Positions 54,233 through 64,000 of a stretch of 64,000 bases of DNA are shown here, one piece after another. The DNA is taken from the NCBI RefSeq assembly GCF_963576545.1, contig NC_083649.1, forward strand, positions 4,308,906 to 4,372,905. Reading direction: 5' to 3'. The notes beneath the pieces were generated by a model. That model saw nothing but the letters and a program-made list of their open reading frames with translations, was not told the origin of the DNA and searched no databases. The stretch comes from Limanda limanda. Lineage: Eukaryota > Chordata > Actinopteri > Pleuronectiformes > Pleuronectidae. Each line of letters opens with the position of its first letter. Positions within the stretch are counted from its first letter, which is position 1. The translations under genes and the position numbers were made by a program.

Positions 54233-57200
54233 TGCTGGGAGTTATCTGTGCATGTGATGGAAGAATGCACAGTGGAGGGTTGAAACTCAACGTTCCATAC
54301 ATCTGTAAAATAGTGTTTTGAATGATGTTTTTATTGCTCAGCTTTAAATTTGCGTAGTTTTTTTTTTTTTTTCCAAAATCCCCAAAATTCCCGAGCTTAA
54401 CTTCCCATGGAAACTTTCCGGAAATTTACCGGAAACTTTCCGCCCCTTTGCAACCCTATACACGGCTAACAGAGACTCTGGATATACAGTGGTGAAGCCT
54501 TATGTTCCATTATATATATATATACATGAAAACCGAGCTATCTCCTCTGCTCTGGTAATGGTCCTATAATGAATCGAGGCCAGTCGCGTGGTCATCATAT
54601 CCATATTACAGAGGGAATCCAGCCGGCAATAAAAAAACAAATGAGGTGTTTTTGCGACGAGCCTCGGAAACATAACACCTCCAGACGTGGAGGAAACGGC
54701 TCCAGTGGGAGACGGAGGTTGTTTTTGCGGCAGGACCTCGGTGAGAAATGTGTTCCCGGGTTCAGACACTTAGGCTCATTAGAATATTCCGGCGCTCTTG
54801 TGTCGCGCGGAGCGGTAACAAAGGGCGCCCACCCTTCATTTAGGAAATGTTTAATGGCGGCATTAACACGGAGGCCGGGTGGCTGCTGTCGCCGCTGCCG
54901 GAGTACATCATCGCCGACTGAATCCATTTCCACCCGAGCTGAATACAAATGGCGTGTTTGAAGGATGGAGGCGTTCGGAATGACCCGGAGCACCTGGGAA
55001 ACATCTCACTCTTCAACCGGCTGTAATGGGCTGGAGAGGAATATTATTTTCAAGTGCGAAATGAGACTTAGATCCACACTTTAGTCTCATTTATTAGTTT
55101 TTTCTTTCAAAGTCCCAGCTAATCAAAAGCAGAACTCGTATCAGACTTCTCAGCTTTTCACACCTGGTTGTTTTTTAATGTTTTTTGTGTTTTTTTCCTG
55201 GCGGCCTTATAAAGTTGAATTCTCAAGGAACAATATTATATAGTTTTCAAGCAACTTCTTATGGTTTCAAAGTTAGTTTTGTCTCTACACTTCCTCCTGC
55301 TCACATATGCATCCACCTTCCTTTGTGTCTCGGTGAAAACAATAATCAAAGACCCCTTGTGGCTGTGTGAGGTTCCTGCACAGTCAGGACCCAGGAATCT
55401 GTTTCCCTGCAGCTGAGGCGTTTCTTCTTTTGCTTGATGTCACTTCTGTTTACTGAGAATGCGTCTTTTTCTTCTGTTTCCTGCTGGTTCCTTTGTGGAG
55501 CATCAGGAAGCTGCAGATGAAGATGCCACATGCTGAAGACACTGACTATGACCTTCCCACTGGAGTCTTTTCTCTTTTTAGTGAAACTAGCATCTGTTCT
55601 GAACCTTCCTGTTTGGAATGGTCTGTGTGTTTCACCCGGGCTGATGCTGATGCTGCTTTATTTCTGAATCTGTCAAAGTGAACCTGCAGTAATTTAGCTG
55701 TTCAGGTGTTTATTAAAAGTCCAGTGAAGCTCGACGGAACCTCGACCTGGAGAATCTGTTTTCCTTGTCGTTAAAACGTCACTTGGGTCAGTGAGTCTCC
55801 GAGCGCTGGTCACCTATGAATTCAGTCTTTATTAATATAAAACATATCAAGGGTCTTAATTAAACCAAATTCAACACGACACTTAATAACACACGTGTCA
55901 AGTGTGACACGGATGAGATGAATGAGTCTCGAGCGTTAAACAGACAATTAATAAATCTCTGGAGTGAGATAGATTGATTTTTTTGAAATGACAGAGACAT
56001 CATTCACCTTTTGGCTTGTTTAAGAAATTAACAAACAGGTTTTACGATGATGGATTTGACTGAAACGTGCAAAATATCAACATGGACATGTGCCGTTAGC
56101 AAAACAAGACAAATAAAGTACCAAGGTTAGAAGAGATCATTTAAATACTGAGGAACTGCAGCTGTAATAACATGTCTGATGTGAAACAGCAGCTTGTTTT
56201 TGTTGTCGACTGCTTAGTGTTGACAGTCATTAAAGTGCAGTGGTCATGAATTAGACAATGTTTGCAAAGAGAATTGTAAAAACAAACCCCTCAAACTTTA
56301 ATGAGTTTAGGAGCTCGTTAGTCACAGAAGCCACGACGCTGATCTGCACCAGAATCTGCTGCAGCTGCTTTTCTTCATGATCATCAGACGGAATCTCACC
56401 AACTCCTCTCACTCCGACCTTCTCTCGCTCATTCTCCTCCTCTCACACTCGCTCCGACTCCCTTCGGAATGACCTCTGACCTCCCACGCTCGCTGTCCCT
56501 CGCCTCCTTGACTCTTTTATTCTTCCCGTCTGCTGCGGTCTTTCCATCCCACGTTCCCTCACTTCTGCAAAGTGACACATTCTGAACCTTGGCGCTCGGC
56601 ACTGGGGCCTTCGCTACGGTGCCGCAGAATTGCTCACTGGCTGCATTATCCGGCAACATGCTCTGAAAAGGGAGAGAAAGTGTAATCGGGCGGGCAGCTC
56701 GTGTGCACTGGAGCTTCAGCTCGTACAGTTGTATCGGAGACTTTAATAAGAACGGACAATATTCTGGGGGAGAGAGAGAATATATCAAGCTTATTTCCAG
56801 GTACAGGCTCTGGAGGTAAACTTTCCCTGACCTGAGAGAGGACTTGAGAAACTCTTTGACAGAGACAGACTGTCTCATTGGTTTTCCCTCTACCTTTAAC
56901 TGAATGAGGAAGTGCGTGTGCTGTGAAGTTAACTCACTTACCTTCTAAGCACAGCAGCAGCAGCTCTGTGTCCGGAAGCGACTCCGTCAGTCTCCAACGG
57001 GCGGAGAGGAGGTCGGCACCAGATCTAACGGGAGGCGGAAGAAAAGGTTTGAGTTTCCCCAAAATGGAATAGTCAGGCGTGGATTTCGATCAGGTTTAAA
57101 ATCCGTAAAGTTGATGGACGCACCAGAGAAAGATTAAAACTAGAAAGTTGCAAAATCTAGCCTCAAGCATAAATCTCCTGAAACGCCGGATCCTTTTCTG

Positions 57201-57621
57201 CAAACTCATCTTTTTAACTCCAACTTGATATGACTACGATACAAAACTCCAGCCGAGACGAGCAGGACTTTATAGAACTGTTAGTGCTAATCGTGATGTG
57301 TGGAATTGGTTGAAACTCGGAGGAAAGATGGGCCTCAGGTGTGGATCCACATCAGAGCAACAGCTGCACCTAAAGCCTGAGAGCAGAGTTATGCATTCTC
57401 CGAGTTTCTTTTTGATTTCCCATGGACAGTATCCTAATGTTGTTCCTAAACCATTCAGATAGGCAATTCAAAAAATTTTATAGACCTAGTCCTTAGCAAT
57501 AATGTTTGTTCTTGAACTAATCTAAAGTATCTACTCGTCTCTGTATTGCTGTATGAGCTGTATCTGCTCAGGGGCTGGATCCTGTCGTACATCACAGACA
57601 GGTGGGATCTATTATTGGGCT

Positions 57622-57672
57622 TACACACACACACACACACACAGACACACACACACACACACACACACACAC
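57622..57672 (+). repeat. (CA)n microsatellite
   Basis: About 50 bp CA array with one AGAC interruption. Confidence 0.96.
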
Positions 57673-59624
57673 GTAGATACACGACAGACATTTGAATTCA
57701 CACCATTTCCCCAAACTTATTTTGGGAGTGTGGGAGGAAGCCGGAGAGCCCAGAAAAATATCAAACAGATGGAGAAAAAGGAAGAAACACAAAAGTTCCT
57801 CGGCCTCGCTGTCGGTGCAGTGATGTCGCCGAGTTTTCATATCTGCAGCAATATTAAGTTTGAGAATATTCAAATTAATTTGGTGATAAAATATCTTTCT
57901 TTTCGGTCGCAGTCACTGCCAGTGTGTTGCAAAGTGAACAGTGTTGTTCTGAAGCTGAATTTGAAAACTTTATTTGAGACTGCAACTTTTAAGAGGCTTG
58001 TAAATCGACAGAAACCGAACATTTTCTCAAATTTAAATTAGATTCTTGCCTTTTTTTAGAAACTTCCAAATTTGTGACACTTGCATGATTTTGCAAATGG
58101 CTCCTTTCAAACAGTGAAGCCTGAGTTTCTACTTCCAGGTGAAGGCCTTATTCTCATTTGACTTTATACAGTTTGCAGTGTTTCTGTCTGCTTGAACTCT
58201 CAAGTCAGTAACGTCCTATTCCATTGAATTAATAAAGCTTTTACCACATTGGTAGCAAAAAAAAATCACACAGCGACTGAGAGAAAGTGCTTTTCAAAAT
58301 TAATTTCAAACTAATGCATGCAACCAGCCGTAGAGCCGGTGGTGATACTTCTGTGAACCGATCGTAATCCGAGCGAAGAAGGTTCACGAGGTGAAGCTTG
58401 AAGTTGCTTAAGCGTGCAGGTACGACCGGTGACCCTGAAAACAGAAGCACTTTAATTCCTCAATCTGCCAGGAGGACACTGTAAGAGCTTGAGAGGAGGT
58501 CGGGGTGTCGGGGGGGAATAATGAGATGCAGAAACGTGCTGCTTGCAGGGAAGGATTAATAATAATCAACGCCATTAGGTGAAAAGTTGAAAAGGTGAAC
58601 GCGGTGAAGCATTCCGCTGCTGAGTTTATTCTTAGCCGTCCTGAGGCCTCGGGGACGAAAGTGCTTCACCTGATAATCCGACGTGTTGCCTGATTCGGTG
58701 GTGTCGGGGGGGCGCTGTGGCCGACAGCTCCTGAATCCCAAGTCGTCTGGATAGTGAAGTCAAAGCAGAGATTAAATAGAGGAGAGCTCTTTCAGGAGGA
58801 GCTGGCAGACTGTCAGGCCTGCTGAGAGGAGCTGGGGAACTCGTCCATCTTGCTGCAGCGCAGATTGCACTCGGTGGGGGGGGGCACCTGGCATGTTTAA
58901 CCCCCGCTGCCCAGGGCTCCTGTGAAATAAGAAGGGCGCCGGTCCAAAGACTCTGCTTTTTGGTGCTTATCTCCTTCCCTGCTGGTGCCGGGGACGTTTT
59001 CCTCCTCGCCGCTACATCAGAATCCATAATGTGATGGATCCGTGTGGAGCGGCGCCAGCTTCCTCATCAGTGTTGTGATGTCAAAATTGGAAAATGAGCG
59101 TGGACGCACAAAAACAGAAGGCGCCAATTGAGATGTGGAGTTGTGCCCCAGTCTCTGGGATAGCTCAGCAGCAGCTGCTCTGTTTTTAAAGACGAGACAA
59201 GTTGTGATCGGATGTGTTTCCTCTGGATGTTCTTGCACCAGGTCCATGCTCACGTGGCATCTTGGTTTATATAAATTATATAAAAAAAAATATTATTTGT
59301 GTTTTTGGCTGTTATACAGATGCTAAATTAAGTGGAGATTGTTAATTTCAATATAGCATATACCATTGATATAAAATGTAGGTATGAGGCAAATTAGCGA
59401 AATTAGGCATAATGGGGCATAACCGTAATTTAATTTTTACATTTACATTTTCCAGTCTCTGGTATGTAGATTATTATATTGATGCTGCTTTTGCTTGAAA
59501 TTGAATAACAACATATGTTTCTGAACAATCATTGCTGTTCCATCATCACAGTATTTCAAATATAATATCTCAAAATAACTTTGCTGCACAGTACCAAGGG
59601 GCTAGTATGTATTTTCCACTCCGA

Positions 59625-59638
59625 CCACTAGATGGCAG
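59625..59638 (+). promoter_or_regulatory. Candidate CTCF core upstream of exon E
   Basis: CCACTAGATGGCAG matches the vertebrate CTCF core consensus CCASYAGRKGGCRS at all 14 positions, 184 bp before exon E. Occupancy cannot be judged from sequence. Confidence 0.45.
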
Positions 59639-59822
59639 CAGAGTACTTCCAATACCTTCATGGTATGTGTAGTATTTGCACCATCAGGCATTAGTGGGAT
59701 AAAAAGACCAGAATGGGGTTTGAGGCGAATTTGGGAATTACTGGATTCTTTACACCAGGCAGATGAATATTTAACGTATTGTCTTCCTCTACTTACATAT
59801 TATATTTGCTCTTTTGTCCCAG

Positions 59823-60102
59823 GAGCACCAGAGACAGCGACGCGGACGAAGACGAGGACGAGCCGCGGGTGAGCCGCGGGTGCACGCTGCAGTACCAGCG
59901 CGCCCTGGTGAAGGTTCTGACCCAGTTCCACACCACGTCCACGGAGGGAACCGACCAGGTCATCACCATGCTGGGGCCGGACTGGCAGGTGGACGTCACC
60001 GACCTGGTCCAGGACTCCCTGAAGGTGGCCGACCCCCGGATAGCTGAGCTGGTGGACCGGACCGTCCTGGTGGGCCTGGAGCTGGGGTCCACCACGCTGA
60101 AG
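59823..60102 (+). CDS. tmem132e: TMEM132E-like internal exon E (93 residues)
   Basis: This 280-nt exon has acceptor TTTTGTCCCAG and donor AAG|GTGAGA. The first G completes the Arg codon from exon D, then 93 codons follow with exit phase 0. It opens with a basic-acidic segment (STRDSDADEDEDEP), then VSRGCTLQYQRALVKVLTQF, then FHTTSTEGTDQV and MLGPDWQVDVTDLV, and ends LGSTTLKV-like. TMEM132 proteins have an acidic linker at this position followed by RGC.LQYQ; the FHTTS.EGTDQV..MLGPDW stretch is, as far as I recall, particular to TMEM132E. A perfect match to the CTCF core consensus lies about 185 bp upstream in the intron. The next exon, expected to begin with a VVSPL-like segment, was not found before 64000. 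Confidence 0.92.
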
Positions 60103-61309
60103 GTGAGAGGCCTAGAGTTTGTGATGGAAATCTGGAGATACAAGAGGCTGGAAACACCAAAGTTATCTTCGTGTATTTAATAAGGCGCTTTCTGCAGAAA
60201 GGATCAACACAGGGAAACCACAAGGGTCTCAGAGTGAAGATGCAGGACAGTCAAATGCATGATCTTATAGAGGAGGACTGAGGCTATCTCTCTCAGCCAA
60301 TCCAGACTGGTTCTGTAGGCGCAGGGAGAGAGAGCTATCTACACACAGATGACTGATTTACATGTGTTTCCTTTGGAGATAAGCAGACATTCAGTTGTTT
60401 GGGTAGTCTAAAGGGTCTAACAGTTTTCAGTTCAAGCCATTAAAACAGTCCAGCTCATAAACTAACAGTTTGAATATGTATGTAGAAAGGTCATAAAAGC
60501 GTTTAGACAGAGCTACAAAAACTTACTTTCCAACTACAACATAGGTTTCACACATACTTAGTCAATTTGTCCATTACAAGTTCAGGGGAGGGAAAGTGAC
60601 GCGTCTGAGAGAGAAGCATGAAAACGTGCAAAACAGAGGTTCAGGGAGTGAGATTTAAAACTTAGAGCTCATTAGTCTTCCTGAGTTTGCAGCAGCTGGT
60701 GCAGAGCAAAGGAGACGAGTTCTTTCAAAGTCTGTTGACGACTTTATTCAAGGATAATACGTCTTTATTCAAACCGATTTTCTCTGCTTTGGTCTTTTGT
60801 TATGATAATACGCTCCTCGGTATATTGGGAACACACAGTGACGCCACAGTGGAGTCCGACGGGAGAAGAAACAAACAGGTTGAGACGTTCTGTAATAACC
60901 GAACTCTGTGTGTCGGCGCTGCATTCACAACGACCACAATTACTGCGGATCAAACCCTGGAGACGGAGGAGAAGCTGTGATGGAAGGTTGCAGCCGAGTT
61001 CGAGTTGTAATTACAACGTTTATCTCTATTTTCTCTTCCAAATACCTTTTGTGGACCGTGAGGTTTGTTCGGAACGTGTCTCGTGGTTTTCGATTCCCGG
61101 TGTTTCTTCTGCTTTGGAAGGAAACACATGATGATTTCTCAGTGTTTCTTTCCTCTAGTTTGTTTTATGTTAAAAGTTTTGCAAAGTTGAAACTTGGGAG
61201 CTCCTCTTCCCGAGAGAAAACACTAAAGCTCCTGAAACACATTGTCAGTATTGTCTTTTCACGTGACATCACAATATCTTACATTTGAGTCCAAAATATG
61301 TTTCCTGCA

Positions 61310-61480
61310 CTGATTGAATGATTGATTGAATATTTATTTAAGCCTCGGAAAACGCATTGAGGAATAAGACCCTCATTTATAATGGTGCCGAGGGTACAAT
61401 AAAGAGTTGATACATCGAAGAGTTAATACATTGATAAATAAGAATGAAATAAATATGCATATATATATATACAGTAATAC
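61310..61480 (-). repeat. Retroposon-like 3' end
   Basis: GATTGAATATTTATTTAAGCC, followed by a segment with AATAAGACCCTCATTTATAA and AT-rich sequence. The layout resembles a minus-strand LINE 3' end. No ORF. Confidence 0.35.
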
Positions 61481-62757
61481 AAGCTATAAAAAAACTGGAA
61501 CCGGTTGACAAACTAAGTGTAGCTGGCCAATCAGAGCAGATTGGGGTTTTCATTACTTTAAAGAAACAGGAGCTAAAACCAAATCGAACCCAAATGAGAC
61601 GGTTTGGCGTCACCAGGTTGTCCCGCCCTCACTACCTTCGCCGGTATGATGCAATCGGTATTAAAATTCAGCCTCTGAAGGATTCATTCTCTGAAATGAG
61701 ACACAGTGGAGGGTTTCAGACAGACGCTGAACAGAGGAGCTGCAGCGATTTACCGTCTGAGGTCAGTGATGTGTTGTGAACGTTCCTTTTCTCAAGGAAT
61801 AATCCAATTTAAAAAGATGAACCTGAGCAGAACACGTCTCCTTCAAACTCTTTCAGCAGTTCCCCTGGTGAGCACAAGGTTATTATGAACTCTGGGGATA
61901 ATGGCTCGGTCTATGAACTGGGAAACTTCTCTGAAAAAGTTGATATATTATTGTCACTCTTCATCGTCTGTCTTATCCTCTTCACCCTTTTTGTCTTTGT
62001 CTATTATAAGATGTTTATGGAACTGTTGATGTCCAATAAAAGGGCTGCCTGACATAAAGAGCGTATAAATACGTCGCGTTCAGACGTCCTTTAAAGAGGA
62101 AACAGCTAAAGTTATGTCTCCTGCCCGGTGATTTACCGACGCCTCACTGGTCATTTATGTGAACTGAGTTTTGATCACCGTGAATTATCCAAGTTTTAGG
62201 CTGTCGGGGGTAAGAACAGTCACCTGATGGATGTGTCAGACGATGGAGAAACAGGGAGGAACGAGTCAAAGTCGCCAATTCGTCATTTTAAATGAGCAAT
62301 AAATCATTTGTAATCTGCTGAAAGGTTTGAGTAATTATACATCAATTTAGCCCCAGACGTAACTTGACTCACATCAATTGTGAATATATAAATAAATGAA
62401 ATGAATAAATAACATGTTCAGAAGTGATCTCAGTCCTCGTGAACTTGGAAAGATGGATTGTGATGTGGAAACAACGGGAGATGTTCGATTAATCAAAACT
62501 GATTTACTGATCAAGAAATAGTAATAAATGTAGTGAATAGATAAAGTAAATAAATGGCTCTTCCATCAAACTCACACGTTTAGGTTGAGGGACGTGGTTG
62601 AGATGTTTCATTGGAGAACTAGCAGCAGATGAAACGTCAGTGAAGGTGTGAGGATTCATTTCGGTTGAGTCTTGACCATCAACAGAACCGAGTCGCCAAC
62701 ATCCATCCATTTATAATCTATACCAGTTAATCTCTGAGGAACACAGGGGGTCTGGAT

Positions 62758-63076
62758 CATAGATATATATATAGACTAGATGTCTCGTTCGACGGAGCCG
62801 GGCGTCACCACATGGCGGCCATCTTGCCAGAGGTTGCTCGCTCACCCATAACATTGTGTTGGTAGTGATAAATAACCATAACTTGCTAAATTTTCAACTG
62901 ATTTTGAAATGGTCTGGTTTGTTATAAACGTCAGAGATGTAGATATGACACTGCATACTTATGAATAATTATGTTATAGCGAGTAGCCTCTGGCAAGATG
63001 GCCGCCATGTGGTGACGTCCGGCTCCGTTGGCCGGCAACGCAGACGGGACATCTAGTCTTTATATATAAATCTATG
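62758..63076. mobile_element. Palindromic MITE, copy 2 (shortened)
   Basis: 319 bp with termini CATAGATATATATATAGACT and CTTTATATATAAATCTATG. The left arm matches copy 1 (CACATGGCGGCCATCTTG, CCCATAACATTGTGTTGG); the right arm has lost the part between the AT-rich centre and CAAGATGGCCGCCATGTG. Not flanked by the 100-bp repeat seen at copy 1. Confidence 0.88.
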
Positions 63077-64000
63077 GTCTGGAGTCTCCAGTTAACCCAG
63101 TGTGCTGTGATGTATCTGGACTGTGGGAGGAAGCTGGAGAAAACCCGAGCAAACATAAGGAGAACATGCAAACTAATCAGAAAGTTCGAACTAGTAACAA
63201 CTGCTAACATGACGAATAACGTCAGAGGTCATTTCACGTGTCCTTGGGGGCGGATGTCACTCCCTAGCTTTCTCTTCTCTCCGTCATGTGTCAAAGTTCC
63301 CAGCAACACGTCACGTCCTGAAAGCCTCAGTGACCAGATCAGAACCAGCGAGCGTCCCTGAAGCGTCTCGTGTTGAAACGCCACGAAGGGAGAAACAGAC
63401 ACGAGATCTCTGCTGACTGACGCTTCACAGGAACCCGACGGCACAAAGCGGTTTTGAAAGCCGCCGCTCAGAGCTCACTCCACAATTAACGGGGAAATTG
63501 TTATGCTGATTTGCTGCCAATGAACAGAGTGTATCTCAACAATGGCGCTCGCAACCAAAACCCTCCCGTCTGTCGGAGGATCTGAAAGAGTCTTTGAGTC
63601 TCGGGGAGATTGATTCAAATTGTCCACCAGCTCATGAATATGAATAAAGTAAAAAAAAAGGAGCCGCTTTTGTCCACCTAGCGCAATATTCCAGACTTTT
63701 GATTTCTTTGTTTTTCGGCCGGATGGCTGATGATCACTGCATAAATTAATCTCTACGTTGAATTAGGTCTCTTTTCACACGACAGGGAAATTACAGAAGG
63801 GTTTAAGAGGTTAAACTGTGAAGAAACCAGCTGGTAATTATGCCAAATAAAACAATAAACTGTGTATTTCTCAGTGATGACGGAGCAGAAATCGTGAACT
63901 TTCCAAGAATTCTCTCCGAACCCGGTGGGAGTCGGGCGTTTAATCCAGAGGATTACCGAACAATAGCTGCCTCTCAAAGTGAAAAGACAGACTCGGAGAG

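Larger units (their letters stand above)
53644..54458 (-). mobile_element. BED-finger hAT short element, copy 3 (longest)
   Basis: 815 bp with termini TAGGGTTGCAAA and TTTGCAACCCTA, in the same orientation as copy 2. It has about 210-260 bp near the right end (54170-54400) that copies 1 and 2 lack. No 8-bp TSD is found (GTTGTTCA on the left, TACACGGC on the right), so one end may have recombined or one flank changed. Confidence 0.9.
60103..64000 (+). other. Start of the intron after exon E (truncated by window end)
   Basis: This begins with the GTGAGA donor of exon E. No further exon is found. It contains a retroposon-like 3' end near 61310-61480 and the second palindromic MITE copy at 62758-63076. 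The rest is AT-rich sequence in which I see nothing assignable. Confidence 0.75.

Noticed and set aside
54569..54993. Overlapping 130- and 132-residue ORFs on opposite strands
   Set aside because: Both strands are open because of GC-rich composition; neither resembles a known protein.
56429..56878. 149-residue minus-strand ORF
   Set aside because: No family resemblance, no splice or promoter context, and chance ORFs of this size occur in 64 kb.

Overview
This is vertebrate nuclear DNA, almost certainly from a ray-finned fish and probably a spiny-rayed (percomorph-like) teleost. Evidence for this is: exons with canonical GT-AG introns of 8-16 kb; very dense long dinucleotide and tetranucleotide microsatellites; hAT transposons with 8-bp target duplications; and LINE/SINE fragments of types common in fish, including an L2-type 3' tail with the motif TCGCTTTGGATAAAAGCGTC. 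No bacterial, viral or organellar gene content is seen.

The only protein-coding gene I can support is a plus-strand TMEM132-family gene, best matched to TMEM132E. Five consecutive internal exons lie at 15719-15859, 26769-26961, 34953-35096, 50681-50886 and 59823-60102. They join in phase into 321 codons (964 nt) of ectodomain. The 5' exons (signal peptide, N-terminal part) and the 3' exons (rest of the ectodomain, transmembrane helix, cytoplasmic tail) are outside the window. About 98.5% of the window is intron.

Layout. 1-15718: upstream intron with (GT)n arrays, an inverted duplication of about 400 bp (3625-4412 / 5550-5972) whose left arm carries an L2-like LINE insertion, a diverged tandem duplication holding a 241-bp (TATC)n array, a LINE fragment with a 16-bp target duplication (8374-9100), and a palindromic MITE sitting exactly between two copies of a 100-bp direct repeat (11055-11699). 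15860-26768: a 1.76-kb hAT element (15924-17684, TSD CTCTGGAG) containing a second, younger hAT element with its own TSD (16256-16856, ACGGTGAT) that carries a BED zinc-finger ORF. 26962-34952: mostly unique intron, ending in a (CT)22 tract that forms the polypyrimidine tract of the next exon. 35097-50680: the most repeat-rich intron, with a GA-rich compound minisatellite, a second BED-hAT copy, two tandem arrays with units near 442-445 bp, a 2.27-kb CCTCCTG heptamer minisatellite that stays open in several frames, and a 9-bp minisatellite. 50887-59822: two large GATA arrays, the second ending in a minus-strand retroposon 3' end, and a third, longest BED-hAT copy with a perfect 19-bp hairpin. 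60103-64000: intron with a second copy of the palindromic MITE.

I see no convincing new multi-gene system. The strongest unusual signals are the family of short hAT elements that keep a near-identical BED-finger ORF, the nested hAT pair, the MITE framed by a 100-bp direct repeat, microsatellites acting as splice-site tracts, and the very large heptamer repeat within the gene.
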